From Burkholderia sp. USMB20 (GTDB lineage: Bacteria; Pseudomonadota; Gammaproteobacteria; Burkholderiales; Burkholderiaceae), in NCBI RefSeq assembly GCF_000949135.2, contig NZ_JTAN02000019.1:1-64000 (forward strand): 64,000 bases of DNA, given 5' to 3'. A program made the translations under genes and the position numbers. Within the stretch, counting starts at the first letter, position 1. The number at the start of each line of letters is the position of its first letter. Shown here piece after piece: positions 37,360 to 48,561 of the stretch. The notes beneath the pieces are model-generated. The model was not told the origin of the DNA. It did not search any database and saw only the letters and a program-made list of their open reading frames with translations.

Positions 37360-38515
37360 CACGTCGAGCCGCGCACTGCTCGAGCGGCTGATCGGCTTCG
37401 CGACGGTCAGCCGCGATTCGAACCTCGCGATGATCGAATTCATCCGCGATTATCTCGGCGGCTTCGGCGTCGAGAGCGAGCTGTTCTACAACGCGGAACG
37501 CACGAAGGCGAGCCTGTACGCGACGATCGGGCCGCGCGATCGCGGCGGCATCGCGCTGTCGGGCCATACCGACGTGGTGCCGGTCGACGGGCAGGCGTGG
37601 ACGGTCGAGCCGTTCCGGCTGACCGAACGCGACGGCCGGCTGTACGGGCGCGGCACGGCCGACATGAAGGGCTTCATCGCGTCGGTGCTCGCGGCGGTGC
37701 CGGCGTTCGTCGCGCGGGCATCGAGCCTGCCGGTGCATCTCGCGTTTTCCTACGACGAGGAAGTCGGCTGTCTCGGCGTGCGGCCGATGCTCGACGCGCT
37801 GGCCGCGCGCGCGCACCGGCCGCGCCTGTGCCTGATCGGCGAGCCGACCGAACTGAAGCCGGTGCTCGGTCACAAGGGCAAGCTCGCGATGCGTTGCCAC
37901 GTGAAGGGCGCGGCGTGCCACTCGGCGTACGCGCCGCTCGGCGTCAACGCGATCGACTACGCGGCGAAGCTGATCGGCCGGCTCGGCGAGATCGGCGCGG
38001 CGCTCGCGCGGCCCGAGCATCGCGACAACCGTTTCGATCCGCCGTTCTCGACCGTGCAGGCGGGACTGATCAAGGGCGGCCGCGCGCTGAACATCGTGCC
38101 GGCCGAATGCGAGTTCGACTTCGAGGTGCGGGCGCTGCCGGCGTTCGATGCGAACGACGTGCCAAGGAAGCTGCAGGATTATGCGGAATCCGAACTGTTG
38201 CCGAAGATGCACGCGGTGCAGCCCGATACCGACATTCGCCTGGAGCCGCTCGGCGCGTATCCGGGGCTCACTACGTCGCCGGACAGCGAAGCCGCGCGGC
38301 TGCTCGCGATGCTGAGCGGCTCCGACGCGTTCGGCACGGTCGCGTTCGGCACCGAGGGCGGGCTGTTCGGGCAGGCCGGCATTCCGACCGTCGTGTGCGG
38401 GCCGGGCAGCATGGACCAGGGGCACAAGCCCGACGAGTTCGTCACGGTCGAACAGCTGCACGGATGCGACGCGATGCTCGCCCGGCTTGCGGCGTATCTC
38501 GCTGAAGCGGGTTGA
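37352..38515 (+). CDS. M20 deacylase, acetylornithine deacetylase (ArgE) family
   Basis: A 387-residue zinc-dependent M20 hydrolase. Metal motifs: SGHTDVVPVDGQAW, GRGTADMKGF, and FSYDEEVGCLGVRP; dimerisation-domain sequence CHVKGAACHSAYAPLG; C-terminal GFG-like TEGGLFGQAGIPTVVCGPG. Sequence fits ArgE, but the overlap with the DUF1028 gene and link to RidA and a permease suggest a catabolic N-acyl amino acid or carbamoyl substrate rather than arginine biosynthesis. Confidence 0.92.
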   Translation: MSDTSSRALLERLIGFATVSRDSNLAMIEFIRDYLGGFGVESELFYNAERTKASLYATIGPRDRGGIALSGHTDVVPVDGQAWTVEPFRLTERDGRLYGRGTADMKGFIASVLAAVPAFVARASSLPVHLAFSYDEEVGCLGVRPMLDALAARAHRPRLCLIGEPTELKPVLGHKGKLAMRCHVKGAACHSAYAPLGVNAIDYAAKLIGRLGEIGAALARPEHRDNRFDPPFSTVQAGLIKGGRALNIVPAECEFDFEVRALPAFDANDVPRKLQDYAESELLPKMHAVQPDTDIRLEPLGAYPGLTTSPDSEAARLLAMLSGSDAFGTVAFGTEGGLFGQAGIPTVVCGPGSMDQGHKPDEFVTVEQLHGCDAMLARLAAYLAEAG

Positions 38516-38641
38516 TTCGATCGATCCGCACGACTCAGCCGACTCAGCGGATTCAGTCGACTGAGTCGGTCGGGTAGTCCTGCCGCTAACTGCACACCGC
38601 ACGCTGCGCGCCCCCCGGCGCGTGCGTCTTTCCCCGTCGTT

Positions 38642-39565
38642 CTACCGCACCGATTCCGTGACGATCTGCGCAAGTCGCTCGCGGCAGAACTCGACGAACG
38701 ACTGCGCCTGCTTCGTCAGTTGCCCGCGTTTGAGCCGTGCGCTCACGAGCCCCGACGGGCTGACCGTTTCGCTGAGGGCGATCGTCACGACGCGCCGGCC
38801 GTCGTACGTGTATTCGGAATGCGGCCGCGTGACGAGCAGCGAGAAGCCGAACCCCTGGCCGACCATCCCGCGCACCATCTCGATCGACGGCGAAGCGAAC
38901 ACGATGTTCGGCGTGAGCCCGAGTTCGTGAAACAGGCTGACGAAGTATGTTCGGCTCGGCAGCACGTCGAGCAGGATCATCGGCTCGACGCAGAGGTCGC
39001 GCAGCGAGACGTGCGACTGGCCCGCGAACCGGTGGTTCTCCGGCAGCAGCACGTACGGCTGCTGCGCCGGCATCAGCGGCTCGGTTTCGATCGTGCCGTC
39101 GAGATCGTGATCGTAGAGGAACGCGAGATCGAAGGTGCCGGCCGTGAGGCCCTGCACGAGCTCCTGCTGGTCGCCGTCGCGCAGCCGGATGTTGACGCCC
39201 GGGTAGCGCTCGCGAAAGCCCGCGATCAGTTGCGGCAGGTAGAGCGGGGCGACGGTCTCGAAGCAGCCGATATCGATCTGGCCGGTGACCACGTCGTTGT
39301 CGGCGAGCGCATTCTGTTCGAATTCGTGCGCGATGCGCAGCAGTTCCTGCGCCTTCCGGTAGAAACGCGTGCCGCTCGGCGTCAACGACACGCCCTGCGC
39401 GTGATGGCGGATGAACAGCTTCACGCCGAAACTCTCCTCGAGCCCCTTGATCGCGCTGGAGATCGACGGCTGCGCGATGAAGAGCTGGCGCGACGCCTCG
39501 GCGACGCTGCCGGATTCCACCGTCGTCACGAAATATTTCAGTTGCCGCAAAGTGTAGTGAGCCAC
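38642..39565 (-). CDS. LysR-family transcriptional regulator
   Basis: A 307-residue regulator. The HTH is at residues 4-64: HYTLRQLKYFVTTVESGSVA, ASRQLFIAQPSISSAIKGLE, then LFIRHHAQGVSLTPSGTRFY. A co-inducer domain follows. The GTG at 39565 places the HTH at the usual distance; another GTG at 39571 is possible. It is divergent from the permease at 39971 and convergent with the ArgE-like gene, so it probably controls the cluster. A 9-bp tandem repeat precedes the start. Confidence 0.93.
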   Translation of the reverse strand: MAHYTLRQLKYFVTTVESGSVAEASRQLFIAQPSISSAIKGLEESFGVKLFIRHHAQGVSLTPSGTRFYRKAQELLRIAHEFEQNALADNDVVTGQIDIGCFETVAPLYLPQLIAGFRERYPGVNIRLRDGDQQELVQGLTAGTFDLAFLYDHDLDGTIETEPLMPAQQPYVLLPENHRFAGQSHVSLRDLCVEPMILLDVLPSRTYFVSLFHELGLTPNIVFASPSIEMVRGMVGQGFGFSLLVTRPHSEYTYDGRRVVTIALSETVSPSGLVSARLKRGQLTKQAQSFVEFCRERLAQIVTESVR

Positions 39566-39573
39566 GAGCACCT

Positions 39574-39609
39574 CTGTTACCGCTGTTACCCCTGATACCC
39601 CTGTTACTC
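39574..39609. repeat. Four 9-bp tandem repeats
   Basis: Units CTGTTACCG, CTGTTACCC, CTGATACCC, CTGTTACTC are placed head to tail immediately upstream of the LysR start. The unit length is a multiple of three, so an upstream start would read through it, but family length places it in the leader. Could alter leader spacing by slippage. Confidence 0.8.
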
Positions 39610-39722
39610 GGCTCCGGCGCGTACGCGTCGCCGGCGCGCGCAACCGGGCCATCGTTTCGGGTAGCACCTTAACCGAAGAAAATCGGCGCCGCCGCTTCCG
39701 CTGCAGAGCTTTTTCGTATGTC

Positions 39723-39748
39723 CCGGAAATATTTTTAGTATTTTCCGG
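39723..39748. promoter_or_regulatory. AT-rich palindrome, probable LysR operator
   Basis: CCGGAAA (39723-39729) and TTTCCGG (39742-39748) flank an AT-rich 12-base core. Placed between the divergent LysR and permease genes, about 160 bases from the LysR start and 220 from the permease start. Resembles a T-N11-A type LysR binding site. Confidence 0.55.
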
Positions 39749-39970
39749 TCGCCGCATGCGTGGCGCACCATCGTCTCCAATCCGGATCGCGACAAAAGCG
39801 CGCACGCACCGGCGGGGCATGTCATCCGTCCACGCGCGTAGTGGCGTAGTGGGTGCCGGCGCGCCGATCGGCGTCGCCCGCGTGTCCGGACCCGATTGCA
39901 GGCGCGCGCACGGTCGCGCGCCGGCTGAAACGGCACGCGCGCATCGCCGCGCAGCACAGGAGACTTCGCC

Positions 39971-41392
39971 ATGACGACCGCGGACCGCAACGCGTCCCCC
40001 ATGATAGAGAAACACACGATCGGCTACGTGCCGCCCGCAGAACGCCACGGCAAGGTGCGCGACCTGTTCACGCTCTGGTTCGGCGGCAACATCGCGCCGC
40101 TGCCGATCGTGACCGGCGCGCTCGGCGTGCAGCTCTTTCACCTGAACCTGATGTGGGCGATCGTCGCGATCGTCGTCGGCCAGGCGGTCGGCGGCGTGCT
40201 GATGGCGCTGCATTCGGCGCAGGGGCCGCAGATGGGCATCCCGCAGATGATCCAGAGCCGCGCGCAGTTCGGCTCGTGGGGCGCGCTGCTCGTCACGGTG
40301 ATCGCGGCGGTGATGTACGTCGGCTTCTTCGCGTCGAACATCGTGCTGGCCGGCAAGTCGGTGCACGGCATCGCGTCGTCGGTGCCGGTGCCCGTCGGCA
40401 TCGTGATCGGCGCGGTGGGGTCCGGGCTGATCGGGATCGTCGGCTACCGGTTCATCCACATCCTGAACCGGATCGGCACATGGGTGCTCGGCATCGGCAT
40501 CGTGGTCGGCTTCTGGATGATCCTGTCGCACGTGAGCACCGCCGATTTCCTCACGCGCGGCGGCTTCGATTTCGCCGGGTGGCTGGCAACGGTGTCGCTG
40601 TCCGCGCTGTGGCAGATCGCGTTCGCACCGTACGTGTCGGACTATTCGCGCTACCTGCCGGAAGACGCCGGCGTCGCGTCGACGTTCTGGGCGACCTATC
40701 TCGGCTGCACGATCGGCTCGACGCTCGCGTTCATCTTCGGCGCGGTCGCGGTGCTCGCGGTGCCGGCCGGCGCGGACACGATGGACGCGGTCAAGCAGGC
40801 GACGGGCCCGCTCGGCCCGCTGATGCTGGTGCTGTTCCTGCTGAGCGTGATCAGCCACAACGCGCTGAACCTGTACGGCGCGGTGCTCGCCGTCATCACG
40901 TCGGTGCAGACCTTCGCGTACAAGTGGATTCCGACCGCGAAGACGCGCGCGGTGGTGTCGGTGGTGATCTTCATCGCGTGCTGCTACGCGGCGATCGGCG
41001 CGTCGACCAACTTCGTCGGCAATCTCGTCGATCTCGTGCTCGCGCTGCTCGTCGTGCTGGTGCCGTGGACGGCGATCAACCTGATCGACTTCTACGTGAT
41101 CCACAAGGGCAAGTACGACATCCAGTCGATCTTCATGGCGGACGGCGGCGTGTACGGCCGCTTCAATCCGCAGGCGCTGCTCGCGTATGCGATCGGGATC
41201 GTCGTGCAGATCCCGTTCATGAACACGCCGATGTATGCGGGCCCGATTCCCGCGCATCTCGGCGGCGCCGACCTGTCCTGGCTCGTCGGGCTCGCGCTGA
41301 CGTCGCCGCTGTACTACTGGCTCGCGACGCGCGACAGCGCATACCGTCGCCGGCAGACGGGCGCGGCTCTGCCGCCGTCGGCGGCGCGGTAA
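39971..41392 (+). CDS. NCS1-family nucleobase/hydantoin-type permease
   Basis: A 473-residue, twelve-helix transporter of the nucleobase:cation symporter-1 family (cytosine, allantoin, hydantoin, thiamine-type substrates). N-terminal LFTLWFGGNIAPLPIVTGAL and AQGPQMGIPQMIQSRAQFG are family signatures, and FAPYVSDYSRYLP is the conserved mid-protein motif. The RidA, DUF1028 and M20 deacylase genes nearby fit uptake and breakdown of a ureide, hydantoin or pyrimidine-like compound. Confidence 0.93.
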   Translation: MTTADRNASPMIEKHTIGYVPPAERHGKVRDLFTLWFGGNIAPLPIVTGALGVQLFHLNLMWAIVAIVVGQAVGGVLMALHSAQGPQMGIPQMIQSRAQFGSWGALLVTVIAAVMYVGFFASNIVLAGKSVHGIASSVPVPVGIVIGAVGSGLIGIVGYRFIHILNRIGTWVLGIGIVVGFWMILSHVSTADFLTRGGFDFAGWLATVSLSALWQIAFAPYVSDYSRYLPEDAGVASTFWATYLGCTIGSTLAFIFGAVAVLAVPAGADTMDAVKQATGPLGPLMLVLFLLSVISHNALNLYGAVLAVITSVQTFAYKWIPTAKTRAVVSVVIFIACCYAAIGASTNFVGNLVDLVLALLVVLVPWTAINLIDFYVIHKGKYDIQSIFMADGGVYGRFNPQALLAYAIGIVVQIPFMNTPMYAGPIPAHLGGADLSWLVGLALTSPLYYWLATRDSAYRRRQTGAALPPSAAR

Positions 41393-41426
41393 GGCGCGTG
41401 CCGTTCGCCACGTGAAAACGAAGCGG

Positions 41427-41455
41427 CCGCCGCATCGGAGGCGATGCAGCGGCGG
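41427..41455. terminator. Hairpin between convergent genes
   Basis: CCGCCGCATCG pairs with CGATGC-AG-CGGCGG (2-base bulge) between the permease and the molybdenum oxidoreductase gene. No T-run. Confidence 0.35.
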
Positions 41456-41534
41456 GGAGGCGGGGCGGCAGGCAGGTTCGGCGTCACGGCATGTCGCATG
41501 CGTGCCGGACGTCGCGAACCTGCCCGCCCGCGGA

Positions 41535-43814
41535 TCACACGACCGCGGAACGCGCGACCCTCACCGGCACCGACTTGTACGACGGCGTGCCGCTTTCCTT
41601 GTCGATGTAATCGAGCGGCACGAGCACGTTCGCCTCCGGATAGTACGCGCCGACCGACCCTGGCGCGATGTCGTACTCGATCGCGGTGATCTTCTCGAGG
41701 CGCAGCGTGCGGCCCGAGGCGGTGATCGTCTCGATGTCGACGAGGTCGCCGTGTTCGAGCCCGTACTTCGCGAGATCCGCCGCGTTCATGAACAGCACGT
41801 CGCGCCGCCCGAACACGCCGCGATAGCGGTCGTCGAGCCCGTAGATCGTCGTGTTGTACTGGTCGTGGCTGCGCAGCGTGATCAGCCGCAGCACCTGCTC
41901 GGCGCCGAGCACGTCCGCGTCTTCCTTCACGCCCGTGTAGACCGAGAACATCGCCTTGCCGGTCGGCGTGGGCCACACGCGCTCGGTGGGCGGCAGCGGC
42001 AGGCGGAAGCCGCCCGGCGTGCGGATCCGTTCGTTGAACGCCTCGAAGCCGGGCACCGTCTTGTCGATCAGGTCGCGGATGCGGTCGTAGTCGGCGATCA
42101 GGTCGAGCCACGCGACCTTGCTGTTCGGCAGCGTCGCATGCGCGATCCCTGCGACGATCGCGGGCTCCGAGCGCAACGCGTCGGACGCCGGCTTGAGCTT
42201 GCCGGCCGACGCGTGGACCATCGACATCGAATCCTCGACGGTGATCGATTGCCGGCCGCTCGCCTGCATGTCGAGCTCGGTGCGGCCGAGCACGGGCAGG
42301 ATGTAGGTTTCCTTCGCAACCAGCAGATGCGAGCGGTTCAGCTTCGTGCCGAGATGCACGCTGAGATCGAGCTTCGCCATCGCGGGGAACGACAGCTCGG
42401 GATCGGGCAGCGCGACCGCGAAGTTGCCGCCGAGGCACAGCAGCGCCTTGGCCTGGCCGTCGACCATCGCCTGCATGGCCTGCACGGCGTCGTGCCCGTG
42501 ATGCGCGGGCGGCTTGAAGCCGCACACGTCCTCGATCTTCTGCAGGAACTCGGCCGACGGCTTCTCGGTGATGCCGACCGTGCGGTTGCCCTGCACGTTC
42601 GAGTGGCCGCGCAGCGGGCACACGCCCGCGCCGGGCTTGCCGAAGTTGCCGCGCATCAGCAGCAGGTCGGCGATCAGGCGCACGGTCGCGGTGCCCTTGT
42701 TGTGCTGCGTGACGCCCATCCCGTACGTGACGATCGTCGCGTTCGATTTCGCATAGGCGAGCGCGACCTGCTCGAGCTGCGCCTGGCTCAGGCCGCTCGC
42801 GCGCTCGATGTCGTCCCACGACGTGGCCTGCAGGTCGGTGGAGAACGCGTCGAAGCCGCTGGTGTGCTGCGCGATGAAGTCGCGGTCGAGCACGTCGCCG
42901 CGCTCGGCCTCGAGCTGCAGCAGCGCCTTCATGATGCCCTTCAGCGCGGCCGCGTCGCCGCCCGCGTCGACCTGGTAGTACGTCGACGCGATGCGCGTCG
43001 AACCGAACGACGCCATCTCGATCATGTCCTGCGGATCGGCGAAGCGTTCGAGCGCGCGCTCGCGCAACGGGTTGAACACGATGATCGGCACGTTGCGGCG
43101 CGAGCACTCGTGCAGCGTGCCCATCATCCGCGGATGGTTCGTGCCGGGGTTGTGGCCGATCGAGATGATCAGCTCGCAGTGGTCGAAATCCTCCAGCGAG
43201 ACGGTGCCCTTGCCGATCCCGATCGACTGCGGCAGGCCGACGCTGGTCGGCTCGTGGCACATGTTCGAGCAGTCGGGGAAGTTGTTGGTGCCGAGCTCGC
43301 GCGCGAACAGCTGATACAGGTACGCGGCTTCGTTCGACGCGCGCCCCGACGTATAGAACTCGACCTGCTCGGGCGGCAGCGCGCGCAGCACTTCGCCGAT
43401 CCGCGCGAACGCGTCGTCCCATTCGACCGCGCGGAACGTGTCGGTCGCGCGATCGTAGACGAGCGGATGCGTGAGCCGGCCCATGTTCTCCAGCTCGTAG
43501 TCGGACATCCGCAGCAGCGACGACACGGTGTTCGCCGCGAAGAACTCGGGCGTCACGCGCTTGGTCGTGGCCTCCCACGTGACGGCCTTCGCGCCGTTCT
43601 CGCAGAACTGGAACGTCGACTTGTGTTCCTTGTCGGGCCACGCGCAGCCGGGACAGTCGAAACCGTCGGGCTGGTTGGTCCGCATCAGCACGATCGGCGC
43701 CTCGATGGTTTCCATCTGCGTGCGCACGGCCTCGGCTGTCGCGCGAAGCGCGCCCCAACCGCCGGCGGGCCCATCGTACTTCCTGATGCCTGGCACTTCG
43801 CGTCGATTTGTCAT
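41535..43814 (-). CDS. FdhF/YdeP-family molybdopterin oxidoreductase
   Basis: A 759-residue molybdenum oxidoreductase related to formate dehydrogenase alpha subunits. Iron-sulfur cysteines occur in DCPGCAWPDKEHKSTFQFC near residue 52; the cofactor-binding region NNFPDCSNMCHEP contains the putative metal cysteine; ADLLLMRGNFGKPGAGVCPL and the C-terminal molydopterin-dinucleotide domain (LGTKLNRSHLL to SAVV) follow. YdeP-type proteins are linked to acid and stress survival, and their substrate is not settled. GGAG precedes ATG 43814. No NAD- or quinone-linked partner subunits are adjacent. Confidence 0.9.
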   Translation of the reverse strand: MTNRREVPGIRKYDGPAGGWGALRATAEAVRTQMETIEAPIVLMRTNQPDGFDCPGCAWPDKEHKSTFQFCENGAKAVTWEATTKRVTPEFFAANTVSSLLRMSDYELENMGRLTHPLVYDRATDTFRAVEWDDAFARIGEVLRALPPEQVEFYTSGRASNEAAYLYQLFARELGTNNFPDCSNMCHEPTSVGLPQSIGIGKGTVSLEDFDHCELIISIGHNPGTNHPRMMGTLHECSRRNVPIIVFNPLRERALERFADPQDMIEMASFGSTRIASTYYQVDAGGDAAALKGIMKALLQLEAERGDVLDRDFIAQHTSGFDAFSTDLQATSWDDIERASGLSQAQLEQVALAYAKSNATIVTYGMGVTQHNKGTATVRLIADLLLMRGNFGKPGAGVCPLRGHSNVQGNRTVGITEKPSAEFLQKIEDVCGFKPPAHHGHDAVQAMQAMVDGQAKALLCLGGNFAVALPDPELSFPAMAKLDLSVHLGTKLNRSHLLVAKETYILPVLGRTELDMQASGRQSITVEDSMSMVHASAGKLKPASDALRSEPAIVAGIAHATLPNSKVAWLDLIADYDRIRDLIDKTVPGFEAFNERIRTPGGFRLPLPPTERVWPTPTGKAMFSVYTGVKEDADVLGAEQVLRLITLRSHDQYNTTIYGLDDRYRGVFGRRDVLFMNAADLAKYGLEHGDLVDIETITASGRTLRLEKITAIEYDIAPGSVGAYYPEANVLVPLDYIDKESGTPSYKSVPVRVARSAVV

Positions 43815-43879
43815 GTGAATCTCCATGAGCCGGGCCCGCTGCGGGGTGGCTCGGGTTGCGCCGCGTCGCGGCGTGGGGC

Positions 43880-43902
43880 GGCGCCGTCCGGCGGACGGCG
43901 CC
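43880..43902 (-). terminator. Perfect hairpin downstream of the ClpG-type gene
   Basis: GGCGCCGTCC-GGC-GGACGGCGCC, a 10-bp perfect stem with a 3-base loop, 37 bases after the disaggregase stop. No T-run; probably a Rho-type or attenuating hairpin. Confidence 0.45.
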
Positions 43903-43938
43903 GGTCATGCGGGCCCAGGCATCCGGGCCCGCGTGGTA

Positions 43939-46770
<2,832 letters not shown>

Positions 46771-47377
46771 GGTGGTCTGGCTCCTGTCAATGAACGTGAA
46801 TCGAAACGGAAGTCCCGATGCGCGAGGGCACCGGGACGTGCCTGCCGCTCGACGCGACCGGCGGCGCGCGCGCCATGCCGGCGCCGTCGCGCCGCGCGCG
46901 CCGGCATGGCGACCGGCCGTGCTCGACGCCGGCAATACCGCTGCTTCGCGGCGCCTGCGCCATCACTTCGACTGCGTTCAAAATAGCGAATCGGCCCGGG
47001 GCCTCCAAGACACAGTTCCGCATCGGCCCGGCCGGGAATTGCACCCTCACAAGCGTGCGAGCATGAGACGCAAGGAGTACAGACGAGCGCGCATGCGGGT
47101 GCGGCGCGCGGGCTGCGCAAACGTGGCGGCGTGCGACGCGCGCGAAGCGCGGTGCGACATCGGCGCGCAGGGCGCCGGCAGCGAGCCAACGGGAAGGGGG
47201 ACGCGCGACGCAATGCGGCGCGCGCGCATCGGCGCGAGCGCGCAGCGCGGCAGCGTGCGCGGACGGGTCAGGCCGGGCCGCGCGCGAACCGCAACCGGTG
47301 CGTGGCGCGAGGCCGCTGGCGAAGCGGGCGGGTTGCACGGTGCGGGCCGGACATGGCCCAACCGTGACGAGGCGGCG
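46771..47377. other. Long leader/intergenic region upstream of the disaggregase
   Basis: About 600 bases with no supported gene; the central part (47050-47330) is simple GC-rich sequence whose open frames are Arg-rich shadows. A possible heat-shock promoter is listed separately. Confidence 0.45.
46981..47009 (-). promoter_or_regulatory. Possible sigma-32-like promoter
   Basis: On the minus strand CTTGGAG (47009-47003), 14-base spacer, then CGCTATTT (46988-46981), partly matching the sigma-32 pattern CTTGAAA / CCCCATNT. It lies about 210 bases upstream of the disaggregase start. Weak match. Confidence 0.25.
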
Positions 47378-47647
47378 TCAGTCGGAGAGCGTCATCGCAA
47401 GTTTCTGCCGTGCGATCTGCTTCACGTCGATTGACAGTGCCGCATTCTGCAGACCATTGGCCCAGACGGAGAACGAATCCTCGATCAGGTTGCGGGAGTC
47501 GGGCGGCAGTTCGGCCAGCATCAGCGCCACCACGGTGAACAATACGGCGGTGTCGCCGGCCTGGCGGCTCGCGTTCGCGTCGACGGCCTGCTTCAGGCTG
47601 TCGATCGACGCTTGCAGTGCCTGTAGTGCTTCATTCGATTCGCTCAT
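47378..47647 (-). CDS. Small helical protein of unknown function
   Basis: An 89-residue soluble protein, mainly alpha-helical: an amphipathic first helix (SESNEALQALQASIDSLKQA), a hydrophobic middle (TAVLFTVVALMLAELPPDS), and a charged C-terminal helix. The ATG at 47647 follows GGAGCGAG. Downstream of, and co-directional with, the encapsulin gene (98 bases gap), so it could be a third member of the nanocompartment unit, though it has no obvious encapsulation tail. Confidence 0.6.
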   Translation of the reverse strand: MSESNEALQALQASIDSLKQAVDANASRQAGDTAVLFTVVALMLAELPPDSRNLIEDSFSVWANGLQNAALSIDVKQIARQKLAMTLSD

Positions 47648-47745
47648 TTCTCGCTCCATGCAGGATGGTTCGATCAGCGACGAACGTGCGGCCGGCCATG
47701 CGGCCGGTGGGCGCGATGCCGGTCGGGCATCGCGCGGGCGGAACG

Positions 47746-48561
47746 TCAGGTCGCCGGGTTGCCCTGCGGCGCCACGGCCACCGATGCCTCGCTCGTCAGC
47801 ATCAGGAACGTGAACGTTTCGCGCAGGTAAAGGCGAACGACCTTGTCGGTATGGCTCGTGTAGCCGATCGACACGTCTTCGCCGAGGTGCAGTTCATAGT
47901 CGCCGCCGCGGGTCGACAGCACGCAGCCGCCGCTGATCGCCGGCGCCCAGATGATCTCGCCGCTGACGATGCGCTTGATGTGGCCGAGGACCGGATAGCC
48001 CTGGTCGCGCGCTTCGCTGAGCGCCGTGTAGGCGTCCGAGCCGAGCACGACCGAGTACGGGCCGTCGACGCCGGCGAGCCGCAGCGCTTCCAGCGCGTCG
48101 CTGATCGCGTCCGGATACGCGCTGACGTCGGCCGGCAGCGTGAGCTTGCGGTTCGACGTGCCTTCACGGATGCCGACGATGTCCGCGGCCAGATAGCCGT
48201 CGAAGATCGCGCCGTCTTCCGCGAACGCGAGGCGTTGCGCGGCGTCCTTCGCCGGCTGCCAGTCGGCATCGCGCGCGCCGCGCTCGACGCTGTCGATCGC
48301 ATCGCGGCTCAGCTCGAACGGCACCGTCAGCTCGACGATCGTGCGGACTTCGCGCAGCCGTGCGCCGACCAGCTCGCGCGGCGCGGCGACCTCGCGCAGA
48401 TGCCCGGTGCCGACGGCCGACAGCTCGGGGCCGGCCGGGCCCTCGACGTCGACCACGCGGCGCCCGGCCACCGAGCGCTTGAAGGTGCGTGCGACTTCTT
48501 CCTCGATCTGCTCCCAGGCGGACGAGGAAATCGGCGCGAGTTCGCGGTGCAGGTTATTCAT
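47746..48561 (-). CDS. Family 1 encapsulin shell protein
   Basis: A 271-residue HK97-fold protein that assembles a hollow icosahedral shell. N-terminal NNLHRELAPISSSAWEQIEE forms the helix that binds cargo, and ELTVPFELSRDAIDSVERGA, GIREGTSNRKLTLPAD and YTSHTDKVVRLYLRETFTF are family-conserved. Its start overlaps the DyP peroxidase stop by 8 bases, so the cargo and shell are co-translated. Size fits a T=1 shell of 60 subunits. Confidence 0.95.
   Translation of the reverse strand: MNNLHRELAPISSSAWEQIEEEVARTFKRSVAGRRVVDVEGPAGPELSAVGTGHLREVAAPRELVGARLREVRTIVELTVPFELSRDAIDSVERGARDADWQPAKDAAQRLAFAEDGAIFDGYLAADIVGIREGTSNRKLTLPADVSAYPDAISDALEALRLAGVDGPYSVVLGSDAYTALSEARDQGYPVLGHIKRIVSGEIIWAPAISGGCVLSTRGGDYELHLGEDVSIGYTSHTDKVVRLYLRETFTFLMLTSEASVAVAPQGNPAT

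Larger units (their letters stand above)
39566..39970. other. Divergent promoter region of LysR and NCS1 permease
   Basis: 405 bases without a gene, holding a 9-bp tandem repeat (39574-39609) and an AT-rich palindrome (39723-39748). Confidence 0.55.

Noticed and set aside
39604-40017. Minus-strand frame continuing upstream of the LysR gene into the permease
   Set aside because: It extends the LysR frame through repeats and antisense of the permease; family length supports the start at 39565.
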